Positions 7,801-16,247 are shown, counted from the stretch's first letter. The stretch is 64,000 bases of DNA from Myxococcales bacterium (GCA_016706225.1 JADJKB010000022.1:186001-250000), one strand, 5' to 3'. The notes: generated from the sequence alone by a model not told the origin. Translations and numbers: made by a program.

Positions 7801-10800
7801 GCTGTAGCCTGGCGACGAAATCCGGCGGGCTGCATCGGGTGACCGCGACCGTGACCGACGTACACGGACGCCCCAGTCAGTCGCAGCTCGAGCTGTGGGT
7901 GATGGGTGAAGACCCTCCCGAGAACCCGACGCTGCGCCAAGCGCGGGTCGAGCTCGTGCCAGGGCAGCGCGAGTACAAACCCAGTGACACCGCAGAAATC
8001 CTGGTCGTTGCACCGTTCGCACCGGCCGAAGGCGTGCTGACCGTGCGGCGCGAGGGGCTGGTCAAGGTCGAGCGCATCCGGCTCGACAAACGCACCAGCA
8101 CGCTGAAGGTGCCGCTGAACGAACACTGGTTGCAAAACGTCACCGTCGAGGTCGATCTGGTCGGCGCAACCCTGCGCGAGAATGAACGCGGTGAACCGGA
8201 CGCGAGCTTGCCCAAACGCCCCGCGTTCGCCTCGGGCAGCGCGGGCCTCAAGATCCCACCCAAAGATCGCTCGCTCGCCATCCGGATCACGCCGGAGAAA
8301 AAGGAGCTCGAGCCAGGCGGCAAGACTCGTGTTCGGTTTCAGGTCAGCGACGCGAATGGTCAACCCGTGTCGGGTGCGTCCCTCGCCATGGTCGCGGTGG
8401 ACGAGAGTGTCCTCGCGCTCGCCGGCTACCAGCTGCCGGATCCCCTCGAGGTGTTCTATCCAGCACGCTCACCCGGAGTCAGCGACTACGAGACCCGCCT
8501 GAAGGTGGCGTTGATGCGACCCGATCTTGCGCGCATGCAGCTTCAGCCGCGGCAGAGATTCAAGGATGGCGGACTTCATCGCAAGGAGTCGGCAAAGCGC
8601 GTTCTCGGACCGATGCCCAAACCGGTGGCGACCGCAGGCTACGCAGCCAGCGCCGCTTCCCCAGCGCCGCCGGCCCCCCCCTCCAAAGCGGAGGAGCGCG
8701 CCGATGCAAAACCGGACTTCAAGAAGGCCAAAAGCAAGACGGGCAAGGACAAACCCATCGCGGTGCGCGCGGACTTCGGCTCTCTCGCCGCGTTTGTGCC
8801 GAGGCTGGTGACGGATGCCCGCGGCCGCACCGAGACCAACGTCAAGCTACCGGACAACCTCACGCGCTACCGCATCATGGCCGTGGTCGCGTCGGGCGAA
8901 AACCGCTTCGGTTCGTCCGAGAGCGCGGTCACTGCGCGGCTGCCGCTGATGGTGCGACCATCGGCGCCGCGTTTTTTGAACTTCGGCGATCGTTTCTCGC
9001 TGCCGGTCGTGCTCCAGAACCAGACCGCAAGTCCCCTCGAGGTCGACGTGGTCGCGCGCGCGGACAACCTGTTCATGAGTGAGCCCCGCGCGCTCCGCGT
9101 GACCGTGCCGGCCAACGATCGCGTCGAGGTGCGCTTCCCGGCCGCGACGGTCTCGGCCGGCACGGCCCGGCTGCAGATTGGCGCGGTCTCTCCCGCAGGT
9201 GACGACGCGAGCGAGATCGAGCTGCCGGTCTGGACGCCCGCGACCACCGAGGCCTTCGCGACCTACGGTCAGATCGATCAGGGCGCCATCGGCCAACCGG
9301 TGAAGATGCCGAAGGACGTCTTCAAGGAGTTCGGCAACGTCGAGATCACCACCTCGTCGACCGCGCTCCAGGGCCTGACCGACGCGCTGCTGTACCTGGT
9401 GCGGTACCCGTTCGAGTGCAACGAGCAGATCTCGAGCCGCATCCTCACCATCGCCGCGCTCCGCGACGTGCTCGGGGCGTTCGACGCGGAGAACCTGCCT
9501 CCGCCCAAGATGCTGAACAAGACCGTCGCCGACGACATCGAGAAGCTGAAGAGCCGCCAGAACTGGAGCGGGGGCTGGGACTACTGGCGGCGCGATCGAC
9601 AGCCCGTGCCGTACGTCAGCGTACACGTCGCGAACGCGCTCATTCGCGCCGAAAAAGCCGGGTATTCCGTGCCGAAGGAGCTGCGCACCAGCGCCCTCGG
9701 TTTCATCGCGCGCATCCGCAGCTACTTCCCGCATTGGTACTCCAAAGAGGCGCGCTGGGTGATCGAGGCCTACGCGCTCAACGTGCGCTGGCACGCGAAA
9801 CAAAGCGACCCAGCCGCAGCGCGCCGGCTCATCAGCGAGGCCGGTGGAGTCACGAAGCTGCCGCTCGATGCACTCGGCTGGCTCTTGCCGGTGCTCAGCA
9901 AGGACCCCGACTCGAGCAAACAGGTCGAAGAAATCCGCCGCCACCTCGACAACCGCACGACGGAGACCGCCGGCAAGGCCCACTTCGTCACCAGCTTCGA
10001 CGAGACGGCGGCCTACGTGCTGCTCGCCTCCAACCGACGCAGCGACGCCATCCTGCTCGACGCCTACATCGAAGATCGCCCCGACAGCGATCTCATCCCC
10101 AAGCTGGTCGCGGGCCTGCTCGGTCACCGCAAGCGCGGACGCTGGCTCTCGACGCAAGAGAACGTGTTCGTGCTCCTTGGCATGCACCACTACTTCTCGA
10201 CCTACGAGAAGACGACGCCCAACTTCACCGCGCGCTCGTGGCTCGGCAGCCGACTCGCGTCGGAGCACAAGTTCCAGGGCCGCAGCACGGACCGCAAACA
10301 CGTCGACATCCCGCTGGCCATGCTGGCGGAGCTGCCGCAACCCAGTCAGCTGGTGCTCGCCAAGGAGGGCGACGGCCGGCTCTACTACCGCATTGGCCTG
10401 CAGTACGCGCCGAAGAACCTGCGCCCGCCGCCGGCCGAGCACGGTTTCTCCGTGAGCCGTCTATACGAGGGCGTGGAGAAACCCGGCGACGTGCGCCGAG
10501 ACAAGGACGGTACGTGGCGCGTGAAGGCCGGCTCCCTCGTGCGTATCAAGCTGGCGATGGTCGCTCCCGCGCGTCGTTATCACGTGGCGCTGGTCGATCC
10601 GTTGCCCGCGGGGCTCGAGCCGCTGAACCCAGCGCTCGCCACCACCGCCAGCATCCCGGTCGATCCGGCCACGGAGGACAAACAAGCCAAGTCGCCGTGG
10701 TGGTGGTCGCGCACCTGGTACGAGCACCAGAACATGCGTGACGAACGCGTCGAGGCGTTTGCCTCGCTGCTCTGGGAAGGTGTGTACGACTACACCTACG

Positions 10801-10913
10801 TGGCGCGGGCGACCACGCCGGGTGAGTTCGTGGTTCCGCCACCGAAGGTCGAAGAGATGTACGATCCAGAGACCTTCGCGCGCGGCGCGGGCGACCGGAT
10901 GATCGTCGAATGA
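4824..10913 (+). CDS. Large bacterial alpha-2-macroglobulin family lipoprotein
   Basis: A 2029-residue protein of the bacterial alpha-2-macroglobulin type (YfhM/YfaS-like), thought to trap proteases in the periplasm. A lipoprotein signal ends at Cys19 (LFAAAC). Macroglobulin-type beta domains and the bait region occupy the first two thirds. The alpha-2-macroglobulin segment begins near IAVRADFGSLAAFVPRLVTD. The thioester signature is CNEQ at 1532-1535 in PFECNEQISSR, so the Cys-Gln thioester is predicted intact, followed by the helical thioester domain. It is longer than E. coli YfhM (about 1650 residues). An Ala/Pro/Lys-rich insert lies around residues 1270-1310. The stop overlaps the start of the GH13 lipoprotein (ATGA). 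No PBP1C gene, a frequent neighbour of such genes elsewhere, is present. Confidence 0.92.
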   Translation: MKRSPAPLMMLLALFAAACPSATPPPASVKKTAPPPVAEEKVVWRISKSGLGFRLSDADPEPPARVKPAAAKPLAAADAKRVFAKLPPMKASAQAKTFAMREKSMPAPRPGETIKTAFPPTAGAPPVSVTPKGPPSVTRFQPEGEVSMAPSLSVTFSEPMVELTSHDDLAAKGVPVRLVPEPRGHWRWVGTQTLVFDPEDERLPMATEFQVEVPAGTRSASGQAFAQAKSWRFSTPALKVESFVPRQWDGPTDLEPLLYASFDQRIDKGSVLASFELRASGKTFPVRLAGADEIEKSAPARAAQERAKKDRFIALLPASPLPKDTSFEAVFKAKMPSAEGKRLTASDQGFSFRTYGPLRAEDLQCGWNEQCPPLSPWYIRFSNPLDEKTFDKNLIKVEPPLPDMHLELSGSSIVVRGRSKGRTKYKVSIGPELGDTFGQKLDKATTLEVKVDSADPFLFPEQDEMLVLDPAFGPKLGVFGINRPTLKVRLFAVEPKQFEAYLKWRRDWDWEGKLGQPPGRLISNRTVKTNGAADELTETNIDLSPALDNGFGQVLAIVEPPTQPKADRWGYRSRQWVRVWLQVTKMGLTAFTDSTEGHVFATNLADGAPLTGIEVAVEPKGDRQKTGVDGLAKLSLAGDGDILVARQGKDLVWLGGRSDSGAFVARPLSDGLRWFVFDDRKLYKPGERVNAKGFVRLIGAGTNGDVTKLPRSAAQRVRLVAYEPRGNEIAKDVVPVDSDGGFNFAFDIPKGANLGSARVELHLEGSGSYLRDDYAHQYEIQEFRKPEFEVTAQATEGPHFVGKHAIANVSASYYAGGGLPDAEVEWNVRATDASYVPPNRSNYHFGKPHRWSWWAPADKSRDAHEEWKAKTDASGKHRLRVDFDGLEPAYPRQLSLEATVTDVNRQAWTARSEMLVHPASVTVGLREESTLLSAGKSLNLDVIVTDIDGNAVAGRPVSIKMERVVTRWRGSVSDEEVGPPEPCALSSTTESQRCSLATKSGGLHRVTATVTDVHGRPSQSQLELWVMGEDPPENPTLRQARVELVPGQREYKPSDTAEILVVAPFAPAEGVLTVRREGLVKVERIRLDKRTSTLKVPLNEHWLQNVTVEVDLVGATLRENERGEPDASLPKRPAFASGSAGLKIPPKDRSLAIRITPEKKELEPGGKTRVRFQVSDANGQPVSGASLAMVAVDESVLALAGYQLPDPLEVFYPARSPGVSDYETRLKVALMRPDLARMQLQPRQRFKDGGLHRKESAKRVLGPMPKPVATAGYAASAASPAPPAPPSKAEERADAKPDFKKAKSKTGKDKPIAVRADFGSLAAFVPRLVTDARGRTETNVKLPDNLTRYRIMAVVASGENRFGSSESAVTARLPLMVRPSAPRFLNFGDRFSLPVVLQNQTASPLEVDVVARADNLFMSEPRALRVTVPANDRVEVRFPAATVSAGTARLQIGAVSPAGDDASEIELPVWTPATTEAFATYGQIDQGAIGQPVKMPKDVFKEFGNVEITTSSTALQGLTDALLYLVRYPFECNEQISSRILTIAALRDVLGAFDAENLPPPKMLNKTVADDIEKLKSRQNWSGGWDYWRRDRQPVPYVSVHVANALIRAEKAGYSVPKELRTSALGFIARIRSYFPHWYSKEARWVIEAYALNVRWHAKQSDPAAARRLISEAGGVTKLPLDALGWLLPVLSKDPDSSKQVEEIRRHLDNRTTETAGKAHFVTSFDETAAYVLLASNRRSDAILLDAYIEDRPDSDLIPKLVAGLLGHRKRGRWLSTQENVFVLLGMHHYFSTYEKTTPNFTARSWLGSRLASEHKFQGRSTDRKHVDIPLAMLAELPQPSQLVLAKEGDGRLYYRIGLQYAPKNLRPPPAEHGFSVSRLYEGVEKPGDVRRDKDGTWRVKAGSLVRIKLAMVAPARRYHVALVDPLPAGLEPLNPALATTASIPVDPATEDKQAKSPWWWSRTWYEHQNMRDERVEAFASLLWEGVYDYTYVARATTPGEFVVPPPKVEEMYDPETFARGAGDRMIVE

Positions 10914-12544
10914 ACCGAAGCTTCACCGCAGTCTTGGCCCTCGGGCTCGCTCTTGCTGGCTGCGGCGACGACACAGCCAGCGAGACCACCTCCTTTCCAG
11001 AAAAGGACTGGTCCGCCGAGGCCGACCAGCTGCTCGATGGGCCCGACTGGTACCGACACGCCGCCTTCTACGAAGTCTACGTGCGCTCGTTTCAGGACTC
11101 CGACGGCGACGGCATCGGGGATTTCAAGGGGCTCATCTCGCGCCTCGACTACCTGAAGGGACTGGGTATCGACGCCGTCTGGCTCATGCCCATCATGCCC
11201 ACCCCGTTCAAGGACTCGGGCTACGACATCTCGAACTACGAGGCCGTGAACCCGGACTACGGCACCGAAGCCGACTTCGACGCGCTGCTCGCCGCAGCAC
11301 ACGAAAAGAAGATGCGCGTCGTCATCGATCTGGTGTTGAACCACACCAGCGACCAGCACGCCTGGTTCAGCGAGTCCCGCGCGGACAAGACCAACCCCAA
11401 GGCCGACTGGTACGTCTGGCGCGACACACCGTCGGACCCGGACATCGGCTGCGGCACCCAATCCGCCGTCTTCGGTTCGTCCGCGTGGCAGCTCGATCCC
11501 GCGCGCAACCAGTACTTCTTCCACCGCTTTTATCCCGAGCAGCCGGATCTGAACTACCGGAATCCCGAGGTCGTGGACGCAACCTTGAAGGTGGCACGCC
11601 ACTGGCTCGACAAAGGCGTGGACGGCTTTCGCTGCGACGTCATCGGACTGCTCTACGAGTCCGCCAAGGAGTGCGACCTGATCCCCGAGACCCGCGACTA
11701 CGTCCGCAAGCTACGCAAAGTCGTGGACGAGTATCCGGGGCGTGTGATCCTCGCCGAACCGTCCAACCTCACGGATGCCACGGGTTACCTCGGCAATGGC
11801 AGCGACATGTTCCACATGGCCTTCCACTTCGGGTTTGGCTACTTCTGGAGCTTCCCGTTCGGCGGGCAGGACGCGACCAGCATCAACCAGACGTTCCAGA
11901 AGTCCCTGGACAACTTCCCGCCGGGCGGACAGGACGCCCTCGTGATCGGCTCGCACGACGTACAACGGGCGTACAGCGCGGCGCAGGCTGACGACACGCG
12001 CCACCAGCGCGCCGCGCTGATCCAGCTGACCGCCAAGGGCACCCCCTTCATCTACTACGGCGAAGAGGTGGCGCTGCGGCCCGGCACGAAACAGGTGGTC
12101 GACCTCCGGGACTTCGCCCGCACACCGATGCTGTGGGACGCGAGCCCGAATCACGGCTTCACCGCAGGCACGCCTTGGCTTGCCTACGGTCTGGAGGCCG
12201 ATCAGTTCAACCTCGAGACGGAGACCGCTGACTCGAGCTCGATGCTGGCCTTCTACCGCTCACTGCTCGAGCTGAGGCGTGGGCGCGCGGTCTGGGGGAC
12301 CGGCGAGATGGAGGTCCTGGATACGGGGACCAAGAGTGTGTTTGCGATCCTGCGCCAGGACGACTTCATGGCCTACGTCGCCGGCGTGAACATGAGCGAA
12401 GAAGACCAGTCCGCCGAGCTTGCTCGCCCGGGTCTAGGCCAACGCGCCCTTCGAGTACTCGGCAGTGGCAAACTCTCGCTCAATGCCAGTGGTGGCGCGC
12501 TCGACCTGCCGGCGAAGAGCGCGGCCATCTTCCGCGTGCGCTGA
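10910..12544 (+). CDS. GH13 alpha-amylase/trehalose-synthase-like lipoprotein
   Basis: A 544-residue secreted glycoside hydrolase family 13 protein. A lipoprotein signal ends at Cys18 (LALAGC). The (beta/alpha)8 barrel starts with WYRHAAFYEVYVRSFQDSDG and GIDAVWLMPI, a combination typical of the trehalose synthase/oligo-1,6-glucosidase branch. Catalytic residues are readable: nucleophile Asp243 (GFRCDVI), acid/base Glu283 (ILAEPSN) and transition-state Asp350 (GSHDVQR, where the family more often has NHD). VLNHTSDQHAWF is the conserved barrel strand-3 region. The C-terminal all-beta domain ends at the stop. It is coupled to the macroglobulin gene by an ATGA overlap. It likely acts on alpha-glucans or maltodextrins at the cell surface. 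The exact specificity is not decidable. Confidence 0.9.
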   Translation: MNRSFTAVLALGLALAGCGDDTASETTSFPEKDWSAEADQLLDGPDWYRHAAFYEVYVRSFQDSDGDGIGDFKGLISRLDYLKGLGIDAVWLMPIMPTPFKDSGYDISNYEAVNPDYGTEADFDALLAAAHEKKMRVVIDLVLNHTSDQHAWFSESRADKTNPKADWYVWRDTPSDPDIGCGTQSAVFGSSAWQLDPARNQYFFHRFYPEQPDLNYRNPEVVDATLKVARHWLDKGVDGFRCDVIGLLYESAKECDLIPETRDYVRKLRKVVDEYPGRVILAEPSNLTDATGYLGNGSDMFHMAFHFGFGYFWSFPFGGQDATSINQTFQKSLDNFPPGGQDALVIGSHDVQRAYSAAQADDTRHQRAALIQLTAKGTPFIYYGEEVALRPGTKQVVDLRDFARTPMLWDASPNHGFTAGTPWLAYGLEADQFNLETETADSSSMLAFYRSLLELRRGRAVWGTGEMEVLDTGTKSVFAILRQDDFMAYVAGVNMSEEDQSAELARPGLGQRALRVLGSGKLSLNASGGALDLPAKSAAIFRVR

Positions 12545-12567
12545 GCTCACCGGCGCTCGGGCAACCG

Positions 12568-13836
12568 TCAGCGGTCCACTTCGCCCATGATTGGATCCAG
12601 GCTGCCCAGGATCACGATGCAATCGCTCAAGCTGTGGCCAGGGAGCACGTACGGCAGACAGCTCGACGCGTGCAGGCTCGGCGGGCGGATCTTCAGGCGG
12701 TACGGGCTCGTGCCCTTGTTCACCCCGCCCCCGATCACCCAGGTCCCGAGCTCACCGCGCGGGCTCTCGAGGGCGGCATAAGCCTGGCCCCCGGCGCTGC
12801 GCTCTTGCAGCACGATCTTGATGGGTTTGTGGCCGCAGATCGGGCCCTCCGGCACACCGTCTACCAGCTCCCGCACGATGCGAATGCTCTCGGCGATCTC
12901 GCGGATGCGCACCAACGTACGGGCCTGACAGTCGCCGGCCTTCTCGGTCTGCACCCGCACCTCGACCTCGTCGTACGCGTGGTAAGGCGCATCACGCCGC
13001 AGATCGTGGTCGACACCCGCCGCACGCAAGAGCGGTCCGCTGATCCCGAGCTCCATACACAGCTCGCCGTCGAGCACGCCGACACCCCGCGTGCGCTCCA
13101 CGAAGATGCGGTTGTGTGTCATCAGATCTTCGTACTCGCCGATCCGGGACTCGATGACTTCGAGCGAGCGCTTGACGAGGCTGGCCCAGCCCTCGGGGAT
13201 ATCGTGGCGATTCCCGCCGACGGTGTGGGTGTTGTAGTGGAACCGGCATCCCGTCAGCATCTCGAACAGGTCGAGGATCAGCTCGCGTTCGCGGAAGCAG
13301 TGCAGAAATACGGTGGAGCCACCGCCAAGGGCGCCGCCCAGATCCAGCGCAAACGTGCCGAGCCAGAGCAGGTGGCTGGCAATGCGCTGCAGCTCCGCGA
13401 CCAGAGTGCGGATGTAACGCGCACGCCGGGGCACCTCCGCTCCGAGCAACGCCTCGAACGCCATGTTGATGGCTTGCTCGTTCATCATCGGCGACACGTA
13501 GTCGTTCTTGTCGACGATGGGCGTTATCTGCGTGAACGCCAGCTTCTCACACAGCTTCTCGACACCGCGATGCAGGTACCCGGCGTAGGGCACCGCCTTC
13601 ACGATCAGCTCACCGTCGAGGTAGAGCTTCACGCGGAACACACCGTGAGTGCTCGGGTGCTGCGGCCCGAGGTTCAACACCATCATGTCGGCTTCGGGGT
13701 CGTAGTCCTCGATCTTCAGGTACGGATCCCCGCGCTGGATCGAGGCCACTGCACCCGGCACGCGCCAGGCAGGGCCGGGCCTCTCGGCCGCCTTCTTGGC
13801 CGGTTTCTCGGGGACGGGATCGACGCTCAGCTCCAT
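12568..13836 (-). CDS. nuoD: NADH-quinone oxidoreductase subunit D
   Basis: A 49-kDa-type subunit of complex I that forms the quinone site with NuoB. The family core is intact: LNLGPQHPSTHGVFR, GYLHRGVEKL, the NDYVSPMMNEQ region, TVGGNRHDIP, and the C-terminal DCIVILGSLDPIMGEVDR. It is 422 residues from ATG 13836, chosen because GGAG lies eight bases upstream. A TTG one codon earlier is possible. About 40 extra N-terminal residues, rich in Pro/Lys/Ala, precede the conserved domain. It follows nuoC closely (stop at 13841) and is the last gene of the nuoABCD block. Downstream it meets the convergent GH13 gene within 25 bases. Confidence 0.97.
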   Translation of the reverse strand: MELSVDPVPEKPAKKAAERPGPAWRVPGAVASIQRGDPYLKIEDYDPEADMMVLNLGPQHPSTHGVFRVKLYLDGELIVKAVPYAGYLHRGVEKLCEKLAFTQITPIVDKNDYVSPMMNEQAINMAFEALLGAEVPRRARYIRTLVAELQRIASHLLWLGTFALDLGGALGGGSTVFLHCFRERELILDLFEMLTGCRFHYNTHTVGGNRHDIPEGWASLVKRSLEVIESRIGEYEDLMTHNRIFVERTRGVGVLDGELCMELGISGPLLRAAGVDHDLRRDAPYHAYDEVEVRVQTEKAGDCQARTLVRIREIAESIRIVRELVDGVPEGPICGHKPIKIVLQERSAGGQAYAALESPRGELGTWVIGGGVNKGTSPYRLKIRPPSLHASSCLPYVLPGHSLSDCIVILGSLDPIMGEVDR

Positions 13837-13840
13837 CAAC

Positions 13841-14335
13841 TCATCTCCAGGGAGAGCACGCCGTGTCGATGGCGTAGTCTTTTCTGAGCGGATGCCCTTC
13901 CCAGTCGTCGGGCATCATCAGGCGGCGCAGGTCCGGATGGTTTTCGAAGACCACACCGACCAGGTCGTACTGTTCACGTTCCTGCCAGTCGGCCCCGGCG
14001 TACAGCGGCACCAGCGACTCGATGCCCTCGCCGACCGCGAGCTTCACCCGCCAGGTCGCAATGTCCGCGCCCTTGCCAGGCTTGCGCAGGACGGTCGCGA
14101 TCTCGAATAGCTCGGGCTGTTCGGGTCCAGCCTTGCCCGCAGCCTGCGGCAAGTAGTGCGTCGCGACGACTGTGACGTAGATGCGGTAACCGAGCTGCTT
14201 CAGTTGTTTCGCCAGCTCGAAGTGGCGTGCGCGGTCCACGACCGGCGGTGAGTCCGCCGGGAACTCGCTCACGCCGAACGAGTCAGCGAGGAGTTTGTCC
14301 AGCTCGTCGTTCTTGGCAACGCCCTTGGCTCCCAT
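13841..14335 (-). CDS. nuoC: NADH-quinone oxidoreductase subunit C
   Basis: A 164-residue 30-kDa-type subunit of the peripheral arm of complex I. The signature near the C-terminus is clear: REQYDLVGVVFENHPDLRRL followed by MPDDWEGHPLRKDY. The N-terminal part holds the mixed alpha/beta domain with an insertion (PQAAGKAGPEQPE). It is a separate protein and not fused to NuoD. It lies three bases after nuoB and just before nuoD, in the standard ABCD order. Confidence 0.96.
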   Translation of the reverse strand: MGAKGVAKNDELDKLLADSFGVSEFPADSPPVVDRARHFELAKQLKQLGYRIYVTVVATHYLPQAAGKAGPEQPELFEIATVLRKPGKGADIATWRVKLAVGEGIESLVPLYAGADWQEREQYDLVGVVFENHPDLRRLMMPDDWEGHPLRKDYAIDTACSPWR

Positions 14336-14338
14336 GCG

Positions 14339-15115
14339 CTACTCCTTCGCCTGACTGGGCGCGGCCTTGGCCTCGACTGCCGGTGGCTTCCGCAGCTCCG
14401 CCAGCTTCGCCTCGAGCCGCTCGCCGACCTTCGAACGGCGCAGCTCGACCAAGTTCATCTCGGTTCCGTGACCCAAGCTGCCAGCGCTCTCGGTCTGTTG
14501 AAGGCTGAGCTCTTCGGGCCGCGTCGGGTCGTCCATGCGCGGTAACGACGGGCGCCGCATGTACTCGGGAGTGGGCGGACGCTCCGCCTCGTCGCGGGGT
14601 TTTCCAGCCCGAAACGCCTTGATCTTCTCCTGCAGCCGCATCAGCCCGTGCATCAGCTCTTCCGGGTTGGGCGGGCAGCCCGGCACGTACACGTCGACCG
14701 GCAAGAACGTATCGATGCCGGGCACGACCGAGTAGATGTCGCGGTAAAAATCGCCGCTGATCGCGCAAGAGCCCATGGCCAGACACCACTTCGGCTCCGG
14801 CATCTGATCCCAGAGTTTCTTCACCCGCGCCGCCATCTTCACGGTGATGGTGCCGGCCACGACCATGATGTCGCTCTGCCGGGGCGTGCCGCGGACGATG
14901 GTCCCCATGCGATCGAGATCGACCCGGCTCGCCGCGGCGGCCATGAACTCGATGCCGCAGCAGCTGGTCGCCATGGGGAAGATCCAGAGCGAGTTCGACG
15001 CGCCCCAGCTCAGGAGTTTGTCGACGCTGGTCGTCGCGACGTCCAACCCAGGCATCTTCGCCATGAAGTCGTACAGCGGGTGGCTGTACGCTCTGTCGTC
15101 TTCGTTCACGCCCAT
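14339..15115 (-). CDS. nuoB: NADH-quinone oxidoreductase subunit B with extended C-terminus
   Basis: A 258-residue PSST-type subunit carrying the terminal 4Fe-4S cluster N2 that reduces quinone. Cluster ligands are present: the tandem Cys52-Cys53 (ATSCCGIEF), Cys117 (AMGSCAIS) and Cys147 (YVPGCPPNPEEL). Typical NuoB ends near residue 170-180. Here about 80 more residues follow (from AFRAGKPRDEAERP on), charged and Pro/Ala/Lys-rich, ending PSQAKE. Like the NuoI tail, this extension may be a lineage-specific disordered addition to the peripheral arm. Confidence 0.97.
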   Translation of the reverse strand: MGVNEDDRAYSHPLYDFMAKMPGLDVATTSVDKLLSWGASNSLWIFPMATSCCGIEFMAAAASRVDLDRMGTIVRGTPRQSDIMVVAGTITVKMAARVKKLWDQMPEPKWCLAMGSCAISGDFYRDIYSVVPGIDTFLPVDVYVPGCPPNPEELMHGLMRLQEKIKAFRAGKPRDEAERPPTPEYMRRPSLPRMDDPTRPEELSLQQTESAGSLGHGTEMNLVELRRSKVGERLEAKLAELRKPPAVEAKAAPSQAKE

Positions 15116-15131
15116 GCTTCGTCTCCGCTGC

Positions 15132-15491
15132 TCAGTGCCAGTCGAGCGCGCCCTTCTTGAGCGCGTACCACCAGCCGAGCATCAAGATCGCGATGAAGAC
15201 CAGCATGTCGATGATGGCAATGAGGCCGAGCTTGCCTACGCTGATCGCCCAGGGAAACAGGAACGCCGCTTCGACGTCGAAGAGCACGAACACGAGCGCG
15301 ACTACGTAATAACGCGGGTGGAACTTCAGCCAGGCCGGACCCTCGGGCTCCTCACCACACTCGTAGGTCTGGTGTTTGAGCGGAGAGTCTCTCCGGGCTT
15401 TGACCGACAGCACCTTCGCGATCACCAGCATGCTGGAGCCGACGATGGCGGACAGGATCAAGAAGGCCAGTGCTGAGGCCCAGGCGTTCAC
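15132..15491 (-). CDS. nuoA: NADH-quinone oxidoreductase subunit A
   Basis: A 119-residue membrane subunit with three transmembrane helices. It contains the conserved loop KHQTYECGEEPEGPAW with the functional cysteine, and RYYVVALVFVLFDVEAAFLF. It starts at GTG 15491 with GGAG seven bases upstream. It is the first gene of nuoABCD. The subunits E, F, G, J-N are not in the window, so they must be encoded elsewhere. Confidence 0.97.
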   Translation of the reverse strand: MNAWASALAFLILSAIVGSSMLVIAKVLSVKARRDSPLKHQTYECGEEPEGPAWLKFHPRYYVVALVFVLFDVEAAFLFPWAISVGKLGLIAIIDMLVFIAILMLGWWYALKKGALDWH

Positions 15492-15519
15492 ACGATTGCT
15501 CCGTGGAAAAGTTACGTCA

Positions 15520-15534
15520 CGTCACGTTGTGACG
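15520..15534. promoter_or_regulatory. Palindrome upstream of nuoA
   Basis: CGTCAC-GTT-GTGACG is an inverted repeat with six-base arms, with another CGTCAC half-site directly before it (15515-15520). It lies 29 bases upstream of the nuoA start, a position suited to a regulator of the nuoABCD transcript. The protein that would bind is unknown, and no convincing -35/-10 pair was recognised on the minus strand. Confidence 0.35.
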
Positions 15535-15658
15535 AGCCCCCTCTTCTAACATGGGCGGGGTCGGCCCGGGGCAGCGCCGGCCGCCCCAGGGCTTTGGGGT
15601 CCGGAGAGGGTCCTTCAGGCGCCCGCTCCAGGCCCGGGAAGGCCGGGAGAATTGGGCC

Positions 15659-15700
15659 TTGACGTTTTGTTGAACGTGTTCAATATTTGAACGTGTTCAA
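15659..15700 (+). promoter_or_regulatory. Sigma70-type promoter overlapped by two TetR-type operators
   Basis: TTGACG (15659-15664) and AATATT (15682-15687) are separated by 17 bases, a well-formed promoter. Two identical inverted repeats TTGAAC-GT-GTTCAA lie at 15670-15683 and 15687-15700, exactly 17 bases apart. The first fills the spacer and reaches the -10, and the second covers the -10/start region. The transcript would start about 40 bases before ATG 15735. The third gene of this operon encodes a TetR-family repressor, so autorepression through these sites is the simplest reading. Confidence 0.75.
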
Positions 15701-15734
15701 CACGGGCTCTCGGCCCGGAAAGGAGCTTCGAAGC

Positions 15735-16214
15735 ATGTCCCCTGACACCCCAGCCAACGGCCTGATTGCCGTCTACGCGGTCTACGCTGCGGTCAGCCTC
15801 GGCCTCACCGTCTGGCTCGCCCGCACCCTGTTCAAGAACGGCGCGGTCTTCTTGCGCGACGTATTCAAAGACGAGCCGGACCTGGCTCAGGCGGTCAATC
15901 GCTTGTTGGTCGTCGGCTTTTATCTGATGAACCTCGGTTATGCCTGCTTGCTCTTGCGCGCCGACCGACCCGACACCGGAGTCGCAGCGGTCGAGACCTT
16001 GGCGCAGAAGCTCGGTTTCCTGCTGATCTCCCTCGGCGGTATGCACTTCTTCAACATGTACTTGTTCCACCGCATTCGCCGCCGCGCGAAGCTCGCCGAG
16101 CTTCCGCCCCCAGTGCCGCACCAATGGCGCGTGGACTACAGCCAAGACGCCGCGCGCAACGCCGCACACCACTCCGCGCAGAGCTACGCCGCGAGTGGCG
16201 GCGCGAGCGGCTGA
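15735..16214 (+). CDS. Small membrane protein, three predicted helices
   Basis: A 159-residue protein of no recognised family. Three hydrophobic segments are visible: around IAVYAVYAAVSLGLTVWLA, LLVVGFYLMNLGYACLLL and LGFLLISLGGMHFFNMYLF, followed by a basic RIRRRAK stretch and a polar Ala/His/Ser-rich tail. The ATG at 15735 is chosen because AGGAG lies nine bases upstream. An in-frame TTG at 15687 falls inside the promoter/operator and is rejected. It is first gene of an operon with a DUF393 thiol oxidoreductase and a TetR regulator, so it may be the membrane partner of the DUF393 protein. Confidence 0.8.
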   Translation: MSPDTPANGLIAVYAVYAAVSLGLTVWLARTLFKNGAVFLRDVFKDEPDLAQAVNRLLVVGFYLMNLGYACLLLRADRPDTGVAAVETLAQKLGFLLISLGGMHFFNMYLFHRIRRRAKLAELPPPVPHQWRVDYSQDAARNAAHHSAQSYAASGGASG

Positions 16215-16247
16215 CCCAGCACGATAGTCATCAGCAGGGAGACCACC

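Noticed and set aside
15687..15734. TTG start for the small membrane protein at 15687
   Set aside because: It lies inside the -10/operator region and has no ribosome site; ATG 15735 has AGGAG at a proper distance.
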